A DNA stretch of 64,000 nucleotides from CAWGGS01 sp046705065. Its GTDB lineage: Bacteria; Desulfobacterota; Desulfobulbia; Desulfobulbales; Desulfocapsaceae. This document shows positions 1-11,000 of this stretch, in pieces. The stretch covers positions 1-64,000 of the forward strand of contig JBJKQT010000077.1 in NCBI GenBank assembly GCA_046705065.1, given 5' to 3'. The notes under the pieces were generated by a model. That model was not told where the DNA came from, searched no databases, and saw only the letters and a program-made list of their open reading frames with translations. The translations under genes and the position numbers were made by a program. Numbering within the stretch: the stretch's first letter is position 1; every line of letters begins with the position of its first letter.

Positions 1-104
1 ACCGTTTTCATACAACCAAAGGCATCAACTGAAAAGAGAGAAACTTAAATTTCTTCCAAGCCACTTTCTCTCCAATCTCCGTCCAGGTCTTTATCGGCGG
101 GATC

Positions 105-602
105 TTATTTTCCAAGTTTCTCAGGAAAATCGAAGAAAAGCATTGCCCCTTTCCCCGGACCGGCCTCCAGCCACGAATCAACCGAGAGCTCCATCGCTAC
201 TACTCCGGAAGTAGGTATCTTTTTGATATATTCACCTGTTAAAAGTACTGCGAGATCGGTTATTGCATAATTATGGGCTACGAGAAACGCCGTTTCTATT
301 CGATCGTCTGTTTTCCGCAAGACCTGCAGCAGATCCACAGTCTCGGAGGTATAAGCCAGATCATCGTAATGAATGTGTTTGACCGGATACTTAACATTTC
401 TGGCCACAATCTCCGCCGTGGTCCGGGCTCGCTTTGCGGGGCTTGAAATAACCGAGTCAGGGCATATCCCCTTCTGTGCCAGTCTTTGAGCCATCAACGG
501 CGCCTCTCTCTTGCCTCTCTGGTTCAATGGTCTGTCAAAGTCGCTGATTTTCAGGTTCGACCAACTCGATTTCGCATGACGGATGAGATATAATCGCTTC
601 AA
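105..602 (-). CDS. sixA: SixA-like histidine phosphatase
   Basis: A 165-residue protein of the histidine phosphatase superfamily, about the length of E. coli SixA. The N-terminal motif LIRHAKSS carries the phospho-accepting His9, the motif SSPAKRARTT supplies a second arginine, and the late His near residue 110 (VAHNYA) completes the pocket. SixA enzymes dephosphorylate phosphohistidine, for example on phosphotransfer proteins; the target here is unknown. The start is a TTG whose first bases overlap the stop of the upstream parA gene, with an AGGAG ribosome site about 9 bases ahead inside parA, so the two are translationally coupled. SixA, ParA and CHAD genes form one minus-strand unit, and SixA-CHAD linkage suggests a phosphate or polyphosphate theme. 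Confidence 0.85.
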   Translation of the reverse strand: MKRLYLIRHAKSSWSNLKISDFDRPLNQRGKREAPLMAQRLAQKGICPDSVISSPAKRARTTAEIVARNVKYPVKHIHYDDLAYTSETVDLLQVLRKTDDRIETAFLVAHNYAITDLAVLLTGEYIKKIPTSGVVAMELSVDSWLEAGPGKGAMLFFDFPEKLGK

Positions 603-1345
603 CTCATTTCACTCCTTCGCCAAATTTCCTGCCAAAGTCTCTGGTACATGATGGCGGCGGAAGATATTTTCGACGCCGCTCCAACCGGTTGCCTGACAAC
701 CCCCATTTTTTCGATCTCCGCCAAAAACGGGATCCCGGTACTAACAAAAATAGGGTATTTACGATATTGCTCGATAATTGCAGTATGCAACCTCTTTCGT
801 TTTTCAACCATCGAAAAAAAGGCTTTGATTTTTTTTCGCTCCACCTTCAGTTCCTTGGTAAGTTTCAGGAGTTGCTGCAAGGCCAGTATGGAAAGAGTTG
901 TCGGAACAACCGGTGTCACCAAAATATCCGCTGTCTTAATGATATGTTCGGACAAAAGGGTCAGATTTGGAGGGCAGTCAAGCAATACCAAACTGTACTC
1001 ATCTGCTACCGAATCGAAAACCGACCTCAAGATTTGATCATTCCCTTTCTGGCCCAATCTTTCCAGTGCGAGGTCAAAATTGCGGAAAGAGAAATCAGCG
1101 GGCAACAGATCAAGATTGCTGAAGTCGGTTTCTCTAATATATGCGTCGATGTTTCCCTTCAGAAATTTCTTTCCATTGAATTTCTTTTTGGGCCGGACGC
1201 GAAAGTAGTAGGAAGCGGCTCCTTGTGAATCCATATCGCACAGTAGAACGGTATTTCCCCCTAGAGCCGCCGTGTAGGCCAAATTTACGGCAGTGGCGGT
1301 TTTTCCGACGCCTCCTTTACTACTATATATCGCAATTACCTTCAT
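599..1345 (-). CDS. ParA/MinD-type ATPase
   Basis: ParA-family P-loop ATPase of 248 residues from an ATG at 1345; the frame stays open to a TTG at 1363, but the ATG places the usual MKVIAIY strand directly at the N-terminus. The deviant Walker A motif KGGVGKT and the motif DMDSQGAAS identify the family. There is no parB, parS-like cluster or replication gene nearby, so plasmid or chromosome partition is not supported. Lone ParA proteins often position other cargo. It sits between a CHAD-domain gene and a SixA phosphatase in one minus-strand unit and overlaps the SixA start. Function unknown beyond nucleotide-dependent positioning or regulation. Confidence 0.8.
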   Translation of the reverse strand: MKVIAIYSSKGGVGKTATAVNLAYTAALGGNTVLLCDMDSQGAASYYFRVRPKKKFNGKKFLKGNIDAYIRETDFSNLDLLPADFSFRNFDLALERLGQKGNDQILRSVFDSVADEYSLVLLDCPPNLTLLSEHIIKTADILVTPVVPTTLSILALQQLLKLTKELKVERKKIKAFFSMVEKRKRLHTAIIEQYRKYPIFVSTGIPFLAEIEKMGVVRQPVGAASKISSAAIMYQRLWQEIWRRSEMS

Positions 1346-1381
1346 ACCGAATTGATTTTTCAAAAACGAGAAGATTACCGG

Positions 1382-2932
1382 TCACCCGGTTTTTTGGCCT
1401 AAAATTTCACAAAGTAGAGTTTTTTTATCCCAATCCCGGAATTTTTTACATCTCCGGAGGCATTTTTTCCTCAACTGTTTCTTCTTGGCCTTAAGGCCGG
1501 AAATGAGCCCTGTGAGGCTATCCTTGATCTGTCCCTTGTTCGGCGATACCGCCTCCAGATCCTTCTGAAACTTGCCGATTTGCACAACCAGATCGTTGAA
1601 ATCACCCAGATCATCTTGCATCGCTTTCATATCTTTTAGAAGCCTGTTGGTTGCGTCTTCAGGGAACAGCGTACGGAAAAATTCCATCAAATAACGAAAT
1701 TTCTTCCCCTGAATCCGCAACTTGTGCATAGCAGAGTCGCATTCTTCGCCATCCACGATGAGCTCGGCATCCCGGGCCAATCGTTTAAAGCACTTGGCAA
1801 TTACCTTCCGTGCTGCGTCAAGACTCGAAATTTCTCTGCCGGGCCATTGGATATCTTTGGGTAAAGCGAGCAGAAATTCATGCCAGTTGGCAAGCAGAGC
1901 GGCGGTTCGTTCCGAACGCAGATTTTCCTGCATTTTGGTAAGTTCGGCAATACGTTTTCGGCGTATCTCCTCGAGCATCAATTCAAGACCAGGATGCAGT
2001 CCTTCCGGTAGCATGGCACGAAAAGCCTCCCCTTTCTTCAAACAGACATCCATGTCTCTCACCGGCCCGGTAACTGAACCAAGCCATTTGAACTCTTTTG
2101 AGAATACGCTTCTCTGGCCTGGAGGAATCGCCTTTTTCAACTGTGAAAGAGCAGATCTGGTTCTTCTTACAGCCACTCTGAAATCGTGTAGGAACTCCGG
2201 ATCAATATCGTCAAGAACACCTGGAAGATTTATCACCATTGACTGATGCAACTTCAAACCGATATCGCTTATCGCCTGGTTCAAGGTCTGCTCGGGTTTA
2301 AGAATAATTGAAAATTTTGAGCTGTAATCACCTGGTTTTCTACCGATCATCCCAAGGAGGAAAGCCCAAAAAATTCCCTCTTCCACCGCAGTAACACCGT
2401 CGGCCTTCAACATTTCGGCCACACGGTGAAAAGGCTTTCTGTAACCTCGGACCCCTACGAGAGACAACAGAGGAGGAAATGTCATCTGTTTTTCGCCAGT
2501 TGCCTGTACCTCGCCAGCATCCAGAAATATCCTCAGCACCGTCTTATCGTCCCGATTACGCAGCTGAAGACTCCTTCTCCGTCCCATCACCCGGAAAAGA
2601 GGACAAAGAGCTCTTACTCCAAGGACGGATTTCAATTTATCCTGTATCTCCCCTTCCGGGAAATCCCACCAGAACAACCTCTTTTGAACGGGTCCGGATA
2701 TCTCTGCCCCTGCCTGGGCAGCTGCAAGAGGTATTATTGAATATCGCGTCTCATTTCGCCTAAAGAGGAGATTATTGGTGAACATTCGCCAATCAAACGT
2801 ATCGAAATATTCCTCGTCCACGACGGACACCTCCTCTTCACCAAGCGGGAAAACCGCACGTATGTTGCTGAGGATCTGATCCTGATCTTCAAAGGTTTTC
2901 AGGGCAAAAAGGAGATATCCGGACTGCATCAT
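1382..2932 (-). CDS. CYTH-like/CHAD domain protein
   Basis: A 516-residue protein. The C-terminal half (about residues 215-490) is a CHAD domain, seen from the signature HDFRVAVRRTRSAL near residue 245 and the repeated conserved His/Arg helices (MHKLRIQGKKFRYLMEFF). CHAD domains bind inorganic polyphosphate through basic residues. The N-terminal part resembles a degraded CYTH (triphosphate tunnel) domain: it keeps a YFDTFDWRMF-like segment followed by an arginine strand but lacks the ExExK motif, so catalysis on triphosphates is doubtful. Two adjacent ATG codons could start it and no clear ribosome site is visible. The gene is the first of the CHAD-ParA-SixA unit, 7 bases after argJ. Confidence 0.82.
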   Translation of the reverse strand: MMQSGYLLFALKTFEDQDQILSNIRAVFPLGEEEVSVVDEEYFDTFDWRMFTNNLLFRRNETRYSIIPLAAAQAGAEISGPVQKRLFWWDFPEGEIQDKLKSVLGVRALCPLFRVMGRRRSLQLRNRDDKTVLRIFLDAGEVQATGEKQMTFPPLLSLVGVRGYRKPFHRVAEMLKADGVTAVEEGIFWAFLLGMIGRKPGDYSSKFSIILKPEQTLNQAISDIGLKLHQSMVINLPGVLDDIDPEFLHDFRVAVRRTRSALSQLKKAIPPGQRSVFSKEFKWLGSVTGPVRDMDVCLKKGEAFRAMLPEGLHPGLELMLEEIRRKRIAELTKMQENLRSERTAALLANWHEFLLALPKDIQWPGREISSLDAARKVIAKCFKRLARDAELIVDGEECDSAMHKLRIQGKKFRYLMEFFRTLFPEDATNRLLKDMKAMQDDLGDFNDLVVQIGKFQKDLEAVSPNKGQIKDSLTGLISGLKAKKKQLRKKCLRRCKKFRDWDKKTLLCEILGQKTG

Positions 2933-2939
2933 ATTATGT

Positions 2940-4124
2940 TCATGTTCTGTAATCGGCGTTTATTTTCACGTAATCGACCGAGAAATCACAGGTATAGATT
3001 TCTTCACAGGCATTCCCGTCTTTGAGATTGATGCAGACGGTAATATTTTTCTGCTGCAAGACCTTGGCAGCCTCTTCCTCGACGGCAGCTCCCTGGCCTA
3101 CTCCGTTTTTTACCAATACAACATTACCGAAGGCGATATCCACCTGTTCGGGATGAAAACGCACACCGCAACGCCCCATGGCGGCAATAATTCTTCCCCA
3201 ATTGGCATCCTGCCCGAAGAAGGCTGTCTTAACCAGGTTTGAGTTCGCCACCGTCCTGGCCATACGTTCAGCATCCTCAGACTCTTTGGCTCCGCAGACC
3301 CTGATGGTTATGCACTTCGTCGCTCCTTCCCCGTCGGCAACGATTTTCATTGCCAACTCTCGCAAGATATCCTCCAGGGTATCCTGAAAAAGCTGCTGGT
3401 CTTCGGGAATCTCGTCATCGATCCATCTGTTCCCCGCCTCTCCGTTGGCCATAACCAGGACCATATCGTTGGTGCTCGTATCGCCGTCAACAGTGATTCG
3501 GTTAAAGGTTTTTCCCACACCGCTTTTCAGACACTTATTTAGTTCGGGGAACCCTATCTGGGCATCGGTAACGATAAAGGCAAGCATTGTAGCCATATTG
3601 GGCATAATCATCCCCGAACCTTTCGCCATTCCCATGAAATTTACTTCTTTCCCCCCCAATGTGATCGTCCGATAGGCTACCTTGGAGTACGTATCGGTGG
3701 TCATGATCGCTTCGGCCACTTTTTCAAAATTATCCGGAGACAATCCGTGTACAAGAGTATCCATGGCCGATTCAAACGCACCAACATTGAGCTGGGCACC
3801 AATAACTCCGGTTGATGCAACTTGCACCATTTCTTCAGAGATACCCAAGGCCTGCGCAACAAGGAGACTGGTCTTCCTAGCGGCATCCATCCCCTGCTCC
3901 CCGGTACAGGCATTGGCGCAGCCGCTATTCACCAGAACGGCTTGGGCTCTTCCTTGCTTTAAACGTTCAATATCCAGCACCACCGGTGCCGCCTTGACCA
4001 AATTTTTTGTAAAAACTCCTGCCGTCACCGCCGGGATTCGGCTGTAGATGAGGCCGAGATCCAATCTGTCTGTGTATTTTATCCCGGCCGGCACCGCCGA
4101 TGTGGCAAATCCTTTGATAATCAT
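2940..4124 (-). CDS. argJ: bifunctional ornithine acetyltransferase ArgJ
   Basis: ArgJ transfers the acetyl group from N-acetylornithine to glutamate (and can use acetyl-CoA), closing the cyclic arginine pathway. The protein is full length (about 394 residues) and has the self-cleavage and nucleophile site in MPNMATML, where the Thr (residue 179 from this start) becomes the N-terminal nucleophile of the beta chain. The KGSGMIMPN segment before it is also typical. A GTG twelve bases upstream (4136) could alternatively be used; the ATG at 4124 is preferred for the GGGA stretch ahead of it. It runs with the CHAD-ParA-SixA genes. A stand-alone N-acetylglutamate synthase homologue lies at 10.2-10.7 kb, so both enzymes for acetylated arginine intermediates are in this window. 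Confidence 0.95.
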   Translation of the reverse strand: MIIKGFATSAVPAGIKYTDRLDLGLIYSRIPAVTAGVFTKNLVKAAPVVLDIERLKQGRAQAVLVNSGCANACTGEQGMDAARKTSLLVAQALGISEEMVQVASTGVIGAQLNVGAFESAMDTLVHGLSPDNFEKVAEAIMTTDTYSKVAYRTITLGGKEVNFMGMAKGSGMIMPNMATMLAFIVTDAQIGFPELNKCLKSGVGKTFNRITVDGDTSTNDMVLVMANGEAGNRWIDDEIPEDQQLFQDTLEDILRELAMKIVADGEGATKCITIRVCGAKESEDAERMARTVANSNLVKTAFFGQDANWGRIIAAMGRCGVRFHPEQVDIAFGNVVLVKNGVGQGAAVEEEAAKVLQQKNITVCINLKDGNACEEIYTCDFSVDYVKINADYRT

Positions 4125-4465
4125 CTTCAATCCCACTCAATTCAACGTGTAAGTCTTCAAATACCGGCCGAAAACGGCCATTCCCGAAATCATTGCCGGT
4201 CCCTATGGTAAATCGGAGAAGCCGTCCCCCCAGGCGGCAGTCTGAACCGACCGATCTTTTAAGAGAGATCTCCACTTTCACTCTACCATCCGAGGCTTTG
4301 AATATGCTACTTAAAATTGCTCAATCTGTAGAATATTACTTCCATTTATTGTATAAGAAAAGCAAGGGGGAAAGACGAAAATCAAGCTTTGCTCTTCTAA
4401 TTCATCCCATAACTAGACTGAAATTTTGGGTTTCTGAAGATTCTCCAACACTCTGCCAACACATA

Positions 4466-5209
4466 ATGGAAATTCTCCTTATATCCGATATACACGCTAA
4501 TTTCCCGGCCCTTGAAGCGATAGACGCTCATTTCGCCGCACAGAATTTCGATATGGTGATCAACGCCGGAGACTCCGTTGTTTATGCGCCGTTTCCAAAC
4601 GAAACCCTCGACTGGCTGCAAAGAAAGAAAGCCCTTTCAATCAGAGGCAATACAGACCAAAAGGTTCTTAAGCTCCTCGCAGGAAAAACCTTTAAAAAAC
4701 CATCCAAACCAGAGAAACGGATCATGTATACCTGGACGGCTGACGTCTTGCGCCCGTCAAATGCCCGGTATCTAAAATCCTTTCCAAGCTCACTGCGGTT
4801 TGAGATCAACTTGGAGGAGGCAGAAAACAAAGATTTCACCCGGATGATAGAAGTCTTCCACGGCAGTCCGCTGGATGATGATGAATTCCTCTTTTCGGAC
4901 ACGCCCATTGAGCGTTTTGAGGAACTCGCACGGCATACGCCTGCAGAGATTGTGGTAACGGGCCATTCCCATTCACCTTTCCACCGACTTGCAGGGAGTA
5001 CGCATTTCATTAATCCCGGAAGTGTGGGTAGGATGTTCGATGGCGACCCGAGAGCCTCCTGCGCGGTCCTGTCTGTGAAAGCAGACGAAATCCGGGTCGA
5101 CCATTTTCGGATCCCCTATCCCGTTGAGGAGGTAACTGAAAAACTGAGGAAAAACAGTTTTCCCGAAATTTACGAAGAGATGTTTGTTCTAGGAAAAAAG
5201 CTCAATTGA
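4466..5209 (+). CDS. YfcE/MJ0936-type metallophosphodiesterase
   Basis: A 247-residue calcineurin-like phosphoesterase. The metal ligands are visible in order: SDIH (residues 7-10), AGDSV, GNTD, the late GHSHSPFHR and the family ending NPGSVG. Such proteins hydrolyse phosphodiesters or cyclic nucleotides with Mn or similar metals; the natural substrate is unknown. The open frame extends to 4193, but the extension is low-complexity and overlaps the argJ upstream region, and homologues start at the metal-binding strand, so the ATG at 4466 (MEILLISDIH) is chosen. No clear ribosome site precedes it. It is divergent from argJ. Confidence 0.85.
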   Translation: MEILLISDIHANFPALEAIDAHFAAQNFDMVINAGDSVVYAPFPNETLDWLQRKKALSIRGNTDQKVLKLLAGKTFKKPSKPEKRIMYTWTADVLRPSNARYLKSFPSSLRFEINLEEAENKDFTRMIEVFHGSPLDDDEFLFSDTPIERFEELARHTPAEIVVTGHSHSPFHRLAGSTHFINPGSVGRMFDGDPRASCAVLSVKADEIRVDHFRIPYPVEEVTEKLRKNSFPEIYEEMFVLGKKLN

Positions 5210-5384
5210 CCGGTCCTTTTTCATCAAAAGGACATTCCTCTCTATGCAACTGTTAAGTTTTGATTAACCCATTAGATTTCAATTGCTTTTTTTCATTGGA
5301 AAAACAATACTCCCACAAGATGTGACTTGGATTTTCTAAAAATACAGGCCGATTGCCGGCCAGTTATCTTTACCTGGAGCTTTC

Positions 5385-6353
5385 ATGACAAACAACAGTG
5401 ACGATCCCCCCCCTTCTCGCCGGCATAAAGGAACAACCGCCGTCATCAAATCCCTGGTGAAGAATCTTGAAAAAGATATTTCCACCCATCCGCCCAATGA
5501 ACAAATCAGGAAGATCGCAAGTGTTCTGAAAAAAGAGGACAAAGAGCAGATCATTAAGGCCTGCCTTCTCGATTATTACAACTCGGAGGAACTCAAACCT
5601 TATCAGGCCGAACTGATCAAGATGCAAAACCATCTGGAACGCACAGGCAAAAAAATGATCATCCTTTTTGACGGTCGTGACGCCTCCGGAAAAGGCGGCA
5701 CGATTCGTCGGGTCACCCGCTACATGAACAGCAAACGTTATCGGGTAACGGCATTGGGGAAGCCAAACGAATACCAGAAAACGGAACTGCATATGAAACG
5801 TTATATCGAACAGTTTCCCCATGCAGGAGAGATCGTTCTCTTCGACCGAAGCTGGTACAACCGAGCGCTTGTGGAACCGGTCATGGGATTCTGCTCCCGT
5901 GCTCAATACCAACGATTTTTAAAAAAGGTTACGACCTACGAGGAAAATTTCATCCTTGATGCGGGAAAAACCATCCTGCTAAAACTTTACTTCTCCGTGA
6001 GTAAAGATGAACAGGCCCGTCGGTTCGAAAGAAGAAAGAACGATCCGCTGCGCCAGTGGAAATTAAGTGAGGTCGATCTGCAGGCTCAGGAACTCTGGGA
6101 CGAATTCACCGAGAAGAAAAAAGTCTTGTTGGAAAAAACACACACGGAAAATTCCAAGTGGTGGATCGTTCGATCGGACAACAAACATCTGGCCAGGCGG
6201 GAAACCATGAAGCTGATTTTAAATTCTGTCAAATATCGGGGTAGAAGCAAATTGCTCCATTTTGCAGTGGATCCCGATATCGTTATCCCAGGAGATATTG
6301 AACTCAAAAACATGAGAAGTGAGCAAAGAAAATTCGGTGCCCCTCTGCGTTGA
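5385..6353 (+). CDS. ppk2: polyphosphate kinase 2 family protein
   Basis: PPK2-family kinase of 322 residues, which moves phosphate between inorganic polyphosphate and nucleotides. The Walker A motif GRDASGKGG lies at residues 97-105 and the Walker B/lid motif DRSWYNR at 154-160. The intact single domain with an N-terminal helical extension of about 60 residues resembles class I PPK2, which mainly makes NTP from NDP, but class cannot be fixed from this. A GGAG ribosome site lies just ahead of the ATG. No PPK1 or exopolyphosphatase is in the window. With the CHAD and SixA genes at 0.1-2.9 kb it suggests local clustering of polyphosphate-related functions. Confidence 0.9.
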   Translation: MTNNSDDPPPSRRHKGTTAVIKSLVKNLEKDISTHPPNEQIRKIASVLKKEDKEQIIKACLLDYYNSEELKPYQAELIKMQNHLERTGKKMIILFDGRDASGKGGTIRRVTRYMNSKRYRVTALGKPNEYQKTELHMKRYIEQFPHAGEIVLFDRSWYNRALVEPVMGFCSRAQYQRFLKKVTTYEENFILDAGKTILLKLYFSVSKDEQARRFERRKNDPLRQWKLSEVDLQAQELWDEFTEKKKVLLEKTHTENSKWWIVRSDNKHLARRETMKLILNSVKYRGRSKLLHFAVDPDIVIPGDIELKNMRSEQRKFGAPLR

Positions 6354-6376
6354 CGTCAGTATCTGCCAATCAAACA

Positions 6377-7156
6377 TCAACCCATTCGAACGGCGAGCAT
6401 CGAGACGGATCCTCCGTCGACACCTTCCACGGGAAAGCTGACCGTATCCTTTTCATCCCGAAGGCCCATGATATAAAGAAGAGGCAGGTAATGATCCGGA
6501 GTCGGGATGGATAAAAACGCATCTTCGCCCAGGTCCTGATAGTTTACAAGCGATAGATCATCTCCTCGCACAAGCCGCTTTCGCGCCTCGTCTTCAAACC
6601 GTGCAGCCCAGTCATAGGGACTTCTTCTGTGATTGCCCCAGGCATACGCAGTAAGATTGTGCACGATGTTGCCGCTGCCGACAACCAGGACCCCCTCTTC
6701 CCTTAGAGTTTTAAGGTTCTTTCCCATTTCATAATGGACAATCGGCGGTTGCCTCTCATCAATACTCAGCTGTACCACCGGAATATCCGCCTTAGGGAAG
6801 ACATGGCATAAAACAGCCCATGTTCCATGATCAAGCCCCCAACCTTCATCGAGAACCGCCGTTCCGGCCGGGAAGAGTCCCTGGACATGTCGGGCCAGGT
6901 CGGGACTGCCGGGTGCAGGATATTCCATCCTGTAAAGCTCATCGGGAAATCCGCCGAAATCATGGATCGTTGGGGGAGCCGTATTCGAAGTCAGTGCCGT
7001 CTGAGGAACATACCAATGCGCGGAAACGGCAAGTATCGCCTTTGGACGAGGGATCGATCTACCAAGAGCGGCCCATCCCCCGGTGTAGCTGTTCTTGGAC
7101 AGTGCATTCAATGGATTTCCGTGTCCAAGAAAGATTGCCGGCATCAAATGAGTCAT
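6377..7156 (-). CDS. LigB/DODA-type extradiol dioxygenase
   Basis: A 259-residue protein of the class III extradiol dioxygenase family (YgiD / 4,5-DOPA dioxygenase type). The N-terminal FLGHGNPLNAL supplies a metal-binding His, SAHWYVP a second, and LDHGTWAVL and VGSGNIVHN the later conserved His positions. Family members ring-open catechols such as DOPA with a bound metal and O2. In a strict anaerobe the oxygen-dependent activity is odd, so the physiological role may differ. The ribosome site GAGGAGGT is strong. It converges with ppk2 and is preceded by a 350-base stretch without a convincing gene. Confidence 0.85.
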   Translation of the reverse strand: MTHLMPAIFLGHGNPLNALSKNSYTGGWAALGRSIPRPKAILAVSAHWYVPQTALTSNTAPPTIHDFGGFPDELYRMEYPAPGSPDLARHVQGLFPAGTAVLDEGWGLDHGTWAVLCHVFPKADIPVVQLSIDERQPPIVHYEMGKNLKTLREEGVLVVGSGNIVHNLTAYAWGNHRRSPYDWAARFEDEARKRLVRGDDLSLVNYQDLGEDAFLSIPTPDHYLPLLYIMGLRDEKDTVSFPVEGVDGGSVSMLAVRMG

Positions 7157-7171
7157 TGAAGCACCTCCTCG

Positions 7172-7357
7172 TTAAATCTTTTCTTCTCTTTCAAGAGGCT
7201 CCGGAACCTTTACTGAAAATCTTGCGGCGACAGCAGGATAACCGAGCTTTGTGATTTCCAAGATAAGCATACGGCCAACCGGTTTTGCAACCTGCAGGCG
7301 GAAGACTATTCCCGGACCCGGCTGCAAAAAGGCAATGATACCTCCGATGATCCGCAA
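7172..7357 (-). CDS. doubtful 61-residue membrane ORF
   Basis: This is the only open frame of note in the 350 bases between secA and the dioxygenase gene. It would start at a TTG and encode 61 residues with one hydrophobic stretch (about residues 2-12) and a charged C-terminus. The frame stays open about 90 bases further upstream without a start codon, which may mean a decayed gene. It ends 15 bases before the dioxygenase start. I do not recognise it and could not support a function; the interval may simply be non-coding. Confidence 0.15.
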   Translation of the reverse strand: MRIIGGIIAFLQPGPGIVFRLQVAKPVGRMLILEITKLGYPAVAARFSVKVPEPLEREEKI

Positions 7358-7509
7358 GCTGCCGAAGATGGCAATAACAACCAGCTCAGTTTGCTGGTGA
7401 AAGTCATCTTCCTGGCAACAGTACCGGGAGAAATGCGGTTAAAGATACGTCAGAGTATATCAGTCGCCAAAGGGATGAACGCCTTGATCCTTGATTTTGG
7501 ATTTGAGAC

Positions 7510-10059
<2,550 letters not shown>

Positions 10060-10208
10060 ATCTCTATCTTCTTCGATGTTAAGGAGGATGTATTTTAGGT
10101 AGATGCGAAGCCCGGCCGCCTCCTCCGGGCACACGTGGATGCTCGAGATTTTTTTAATGATGTTGCAGGGCGCAAACTAAGCATTAATCGCAAAATTACA
10201 ATGAAAAA

Positions 10209-10712
10209 TCAAACTGAGGCACTTGCTTCCGAAGAATCGACTTTTTGCATTCCCTTTCCGGGTAGGACCAGGAGCAACGCCTCCTCGTCACAATCCGGAA
10301 ACATCGTACAATGAATGCAGTCACTCCAAATTTTATGGGGCAGTTCCTTTTTATCGATGTCCACGAACCCTAGTTTCTCGAAGAAACCGGCCTGATAGGT
10401 AAGGGTGAAGACTCGTTCCAGCCCGAAGTTTTCGGCTTCCTTCAGGCAATGTTCAACCAGTTCCCTGCCTATCCCTTTGCCCTGTGCCTCCTCTTTTACG
10501 GCCAAAGAACGGATTTCCGCCAGATCTTCCCAGATAATATGCAGAGCGCAAATACCCGCGATGGCATTGTTTTCGTCTTCATACACGATAAAATCACGCA
10601 ACTGATCATACAGGGAACTAATGGAACGGGCAAGCAGCAAGCCTTTTGCGGCAAAATATTTCAAAAGCAGATGGATTTCTTTCACATCTGTTATTCTCGC
10701 ATTCCGTATCAT
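10209..10712 (-). CDS. argA: short N-acetylglutamate synthase-like GNAT
   Basis: A single-domain GNAT acetyltransferase of 167 residues. The acetyl-CoA loop QGKGIGR and the segments WEDLAEIRSLAV, YQAGFFEKLGF and LPHKIWSDCIHC with a Cys pair are those of the short, stand-alone N-acetylglutamate synthases (lacking the amino acid kinase domain) found in many Desulfobacterota and other anaerobes. It would make N-acetylglutamate from glutamate and acetyl-CoA, the first step of arginine synthesis. argJ is in the same window and argS is two genes upstream. Family assignment is firm; the exact substrate is inferred. Confidence 0.85.
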   Translation of the reverse strand: MIRNARITDVKEIHLLLKYFAAKGLLLARSISSLYDQLRDFIVYEDENNAIAGICALHIIWEDLAEIRSLAVKEEAQGKGIGRELVEHCLKEAENFGLERVFTLTYQAGFFEKLGFVDIDKKELPHKIWSDCIHCTMFPDCDEEALLLVLPGKGMQKVDSSEASASV

Positions 10713-10739
10713 AGAATTTCCTCAACGGGAAAAAGAGTT

Positions 10740-10988
10740 TTACTTAACGTCCGATCTGTTTTTTTCGTCAAATTCGACGATGTTTTTTTTGATATGCGCG
10801 ATGGACTTCTCCATGGATATCCTTTCCTTGGAAGTGGGCACCATGAAGGTCTGGCCAGCCCACACTCCGAGCAGAAATATCCACAAAACGACGCAAAGGA
10901 AGATCATCCCGATGCCGGCTATGGCGCTTTTCGACAATTCGAAATGAATCTTGTTGTTGTTTTTCGTCTTCTTTTTCTTCGCTCCCAT
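10740..10988 (-). CDS. small single-pass membrane protein
   Basis: An 82-residue protein: a lysine-rich cytoplasmic N-terminus (GAKKKKTKNNNK), one transmembrane helix around residues 24-46 (AIAGIGMIFLCVVLWIFLLG) and a short charged tail. The topology matches the N-terminal anchor of the SPOR-domain proteins that commonly follow argS in Desulfobacterota, but no SPOR domain is present, so it may be a truncated or minimal version. A TTG at 10997 is an alternative start; the ATG at 10988 follows a GGGG stretch. It sits 12 bases after argS and 27 before the acetyltransferase gene, so it is part of that operon. Confidence 0.6.
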   Translation of the reverse strand: MGAKKKKTKNNNKIHFELSKSAIAGIGMIFLCVVLWIFLLGVWAGQTFMVPTSKERISMEKSIAHIKKNIVEFDEKNRSDVK

Positions 10989-11000
10989 GAACCCCAAATA

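Noticed and set aside
1..104. Short minus-strand frame after the SixA gene
   Set aside because: About 33 codons from a TTG directly after the SixA stop; too short and without support.
599..1345. Chromosome or plasmid partition locus
   Set aside because: Only a ParA-like gene is present; no ParB, centromere-like repeats or replication genes were seen nearby.
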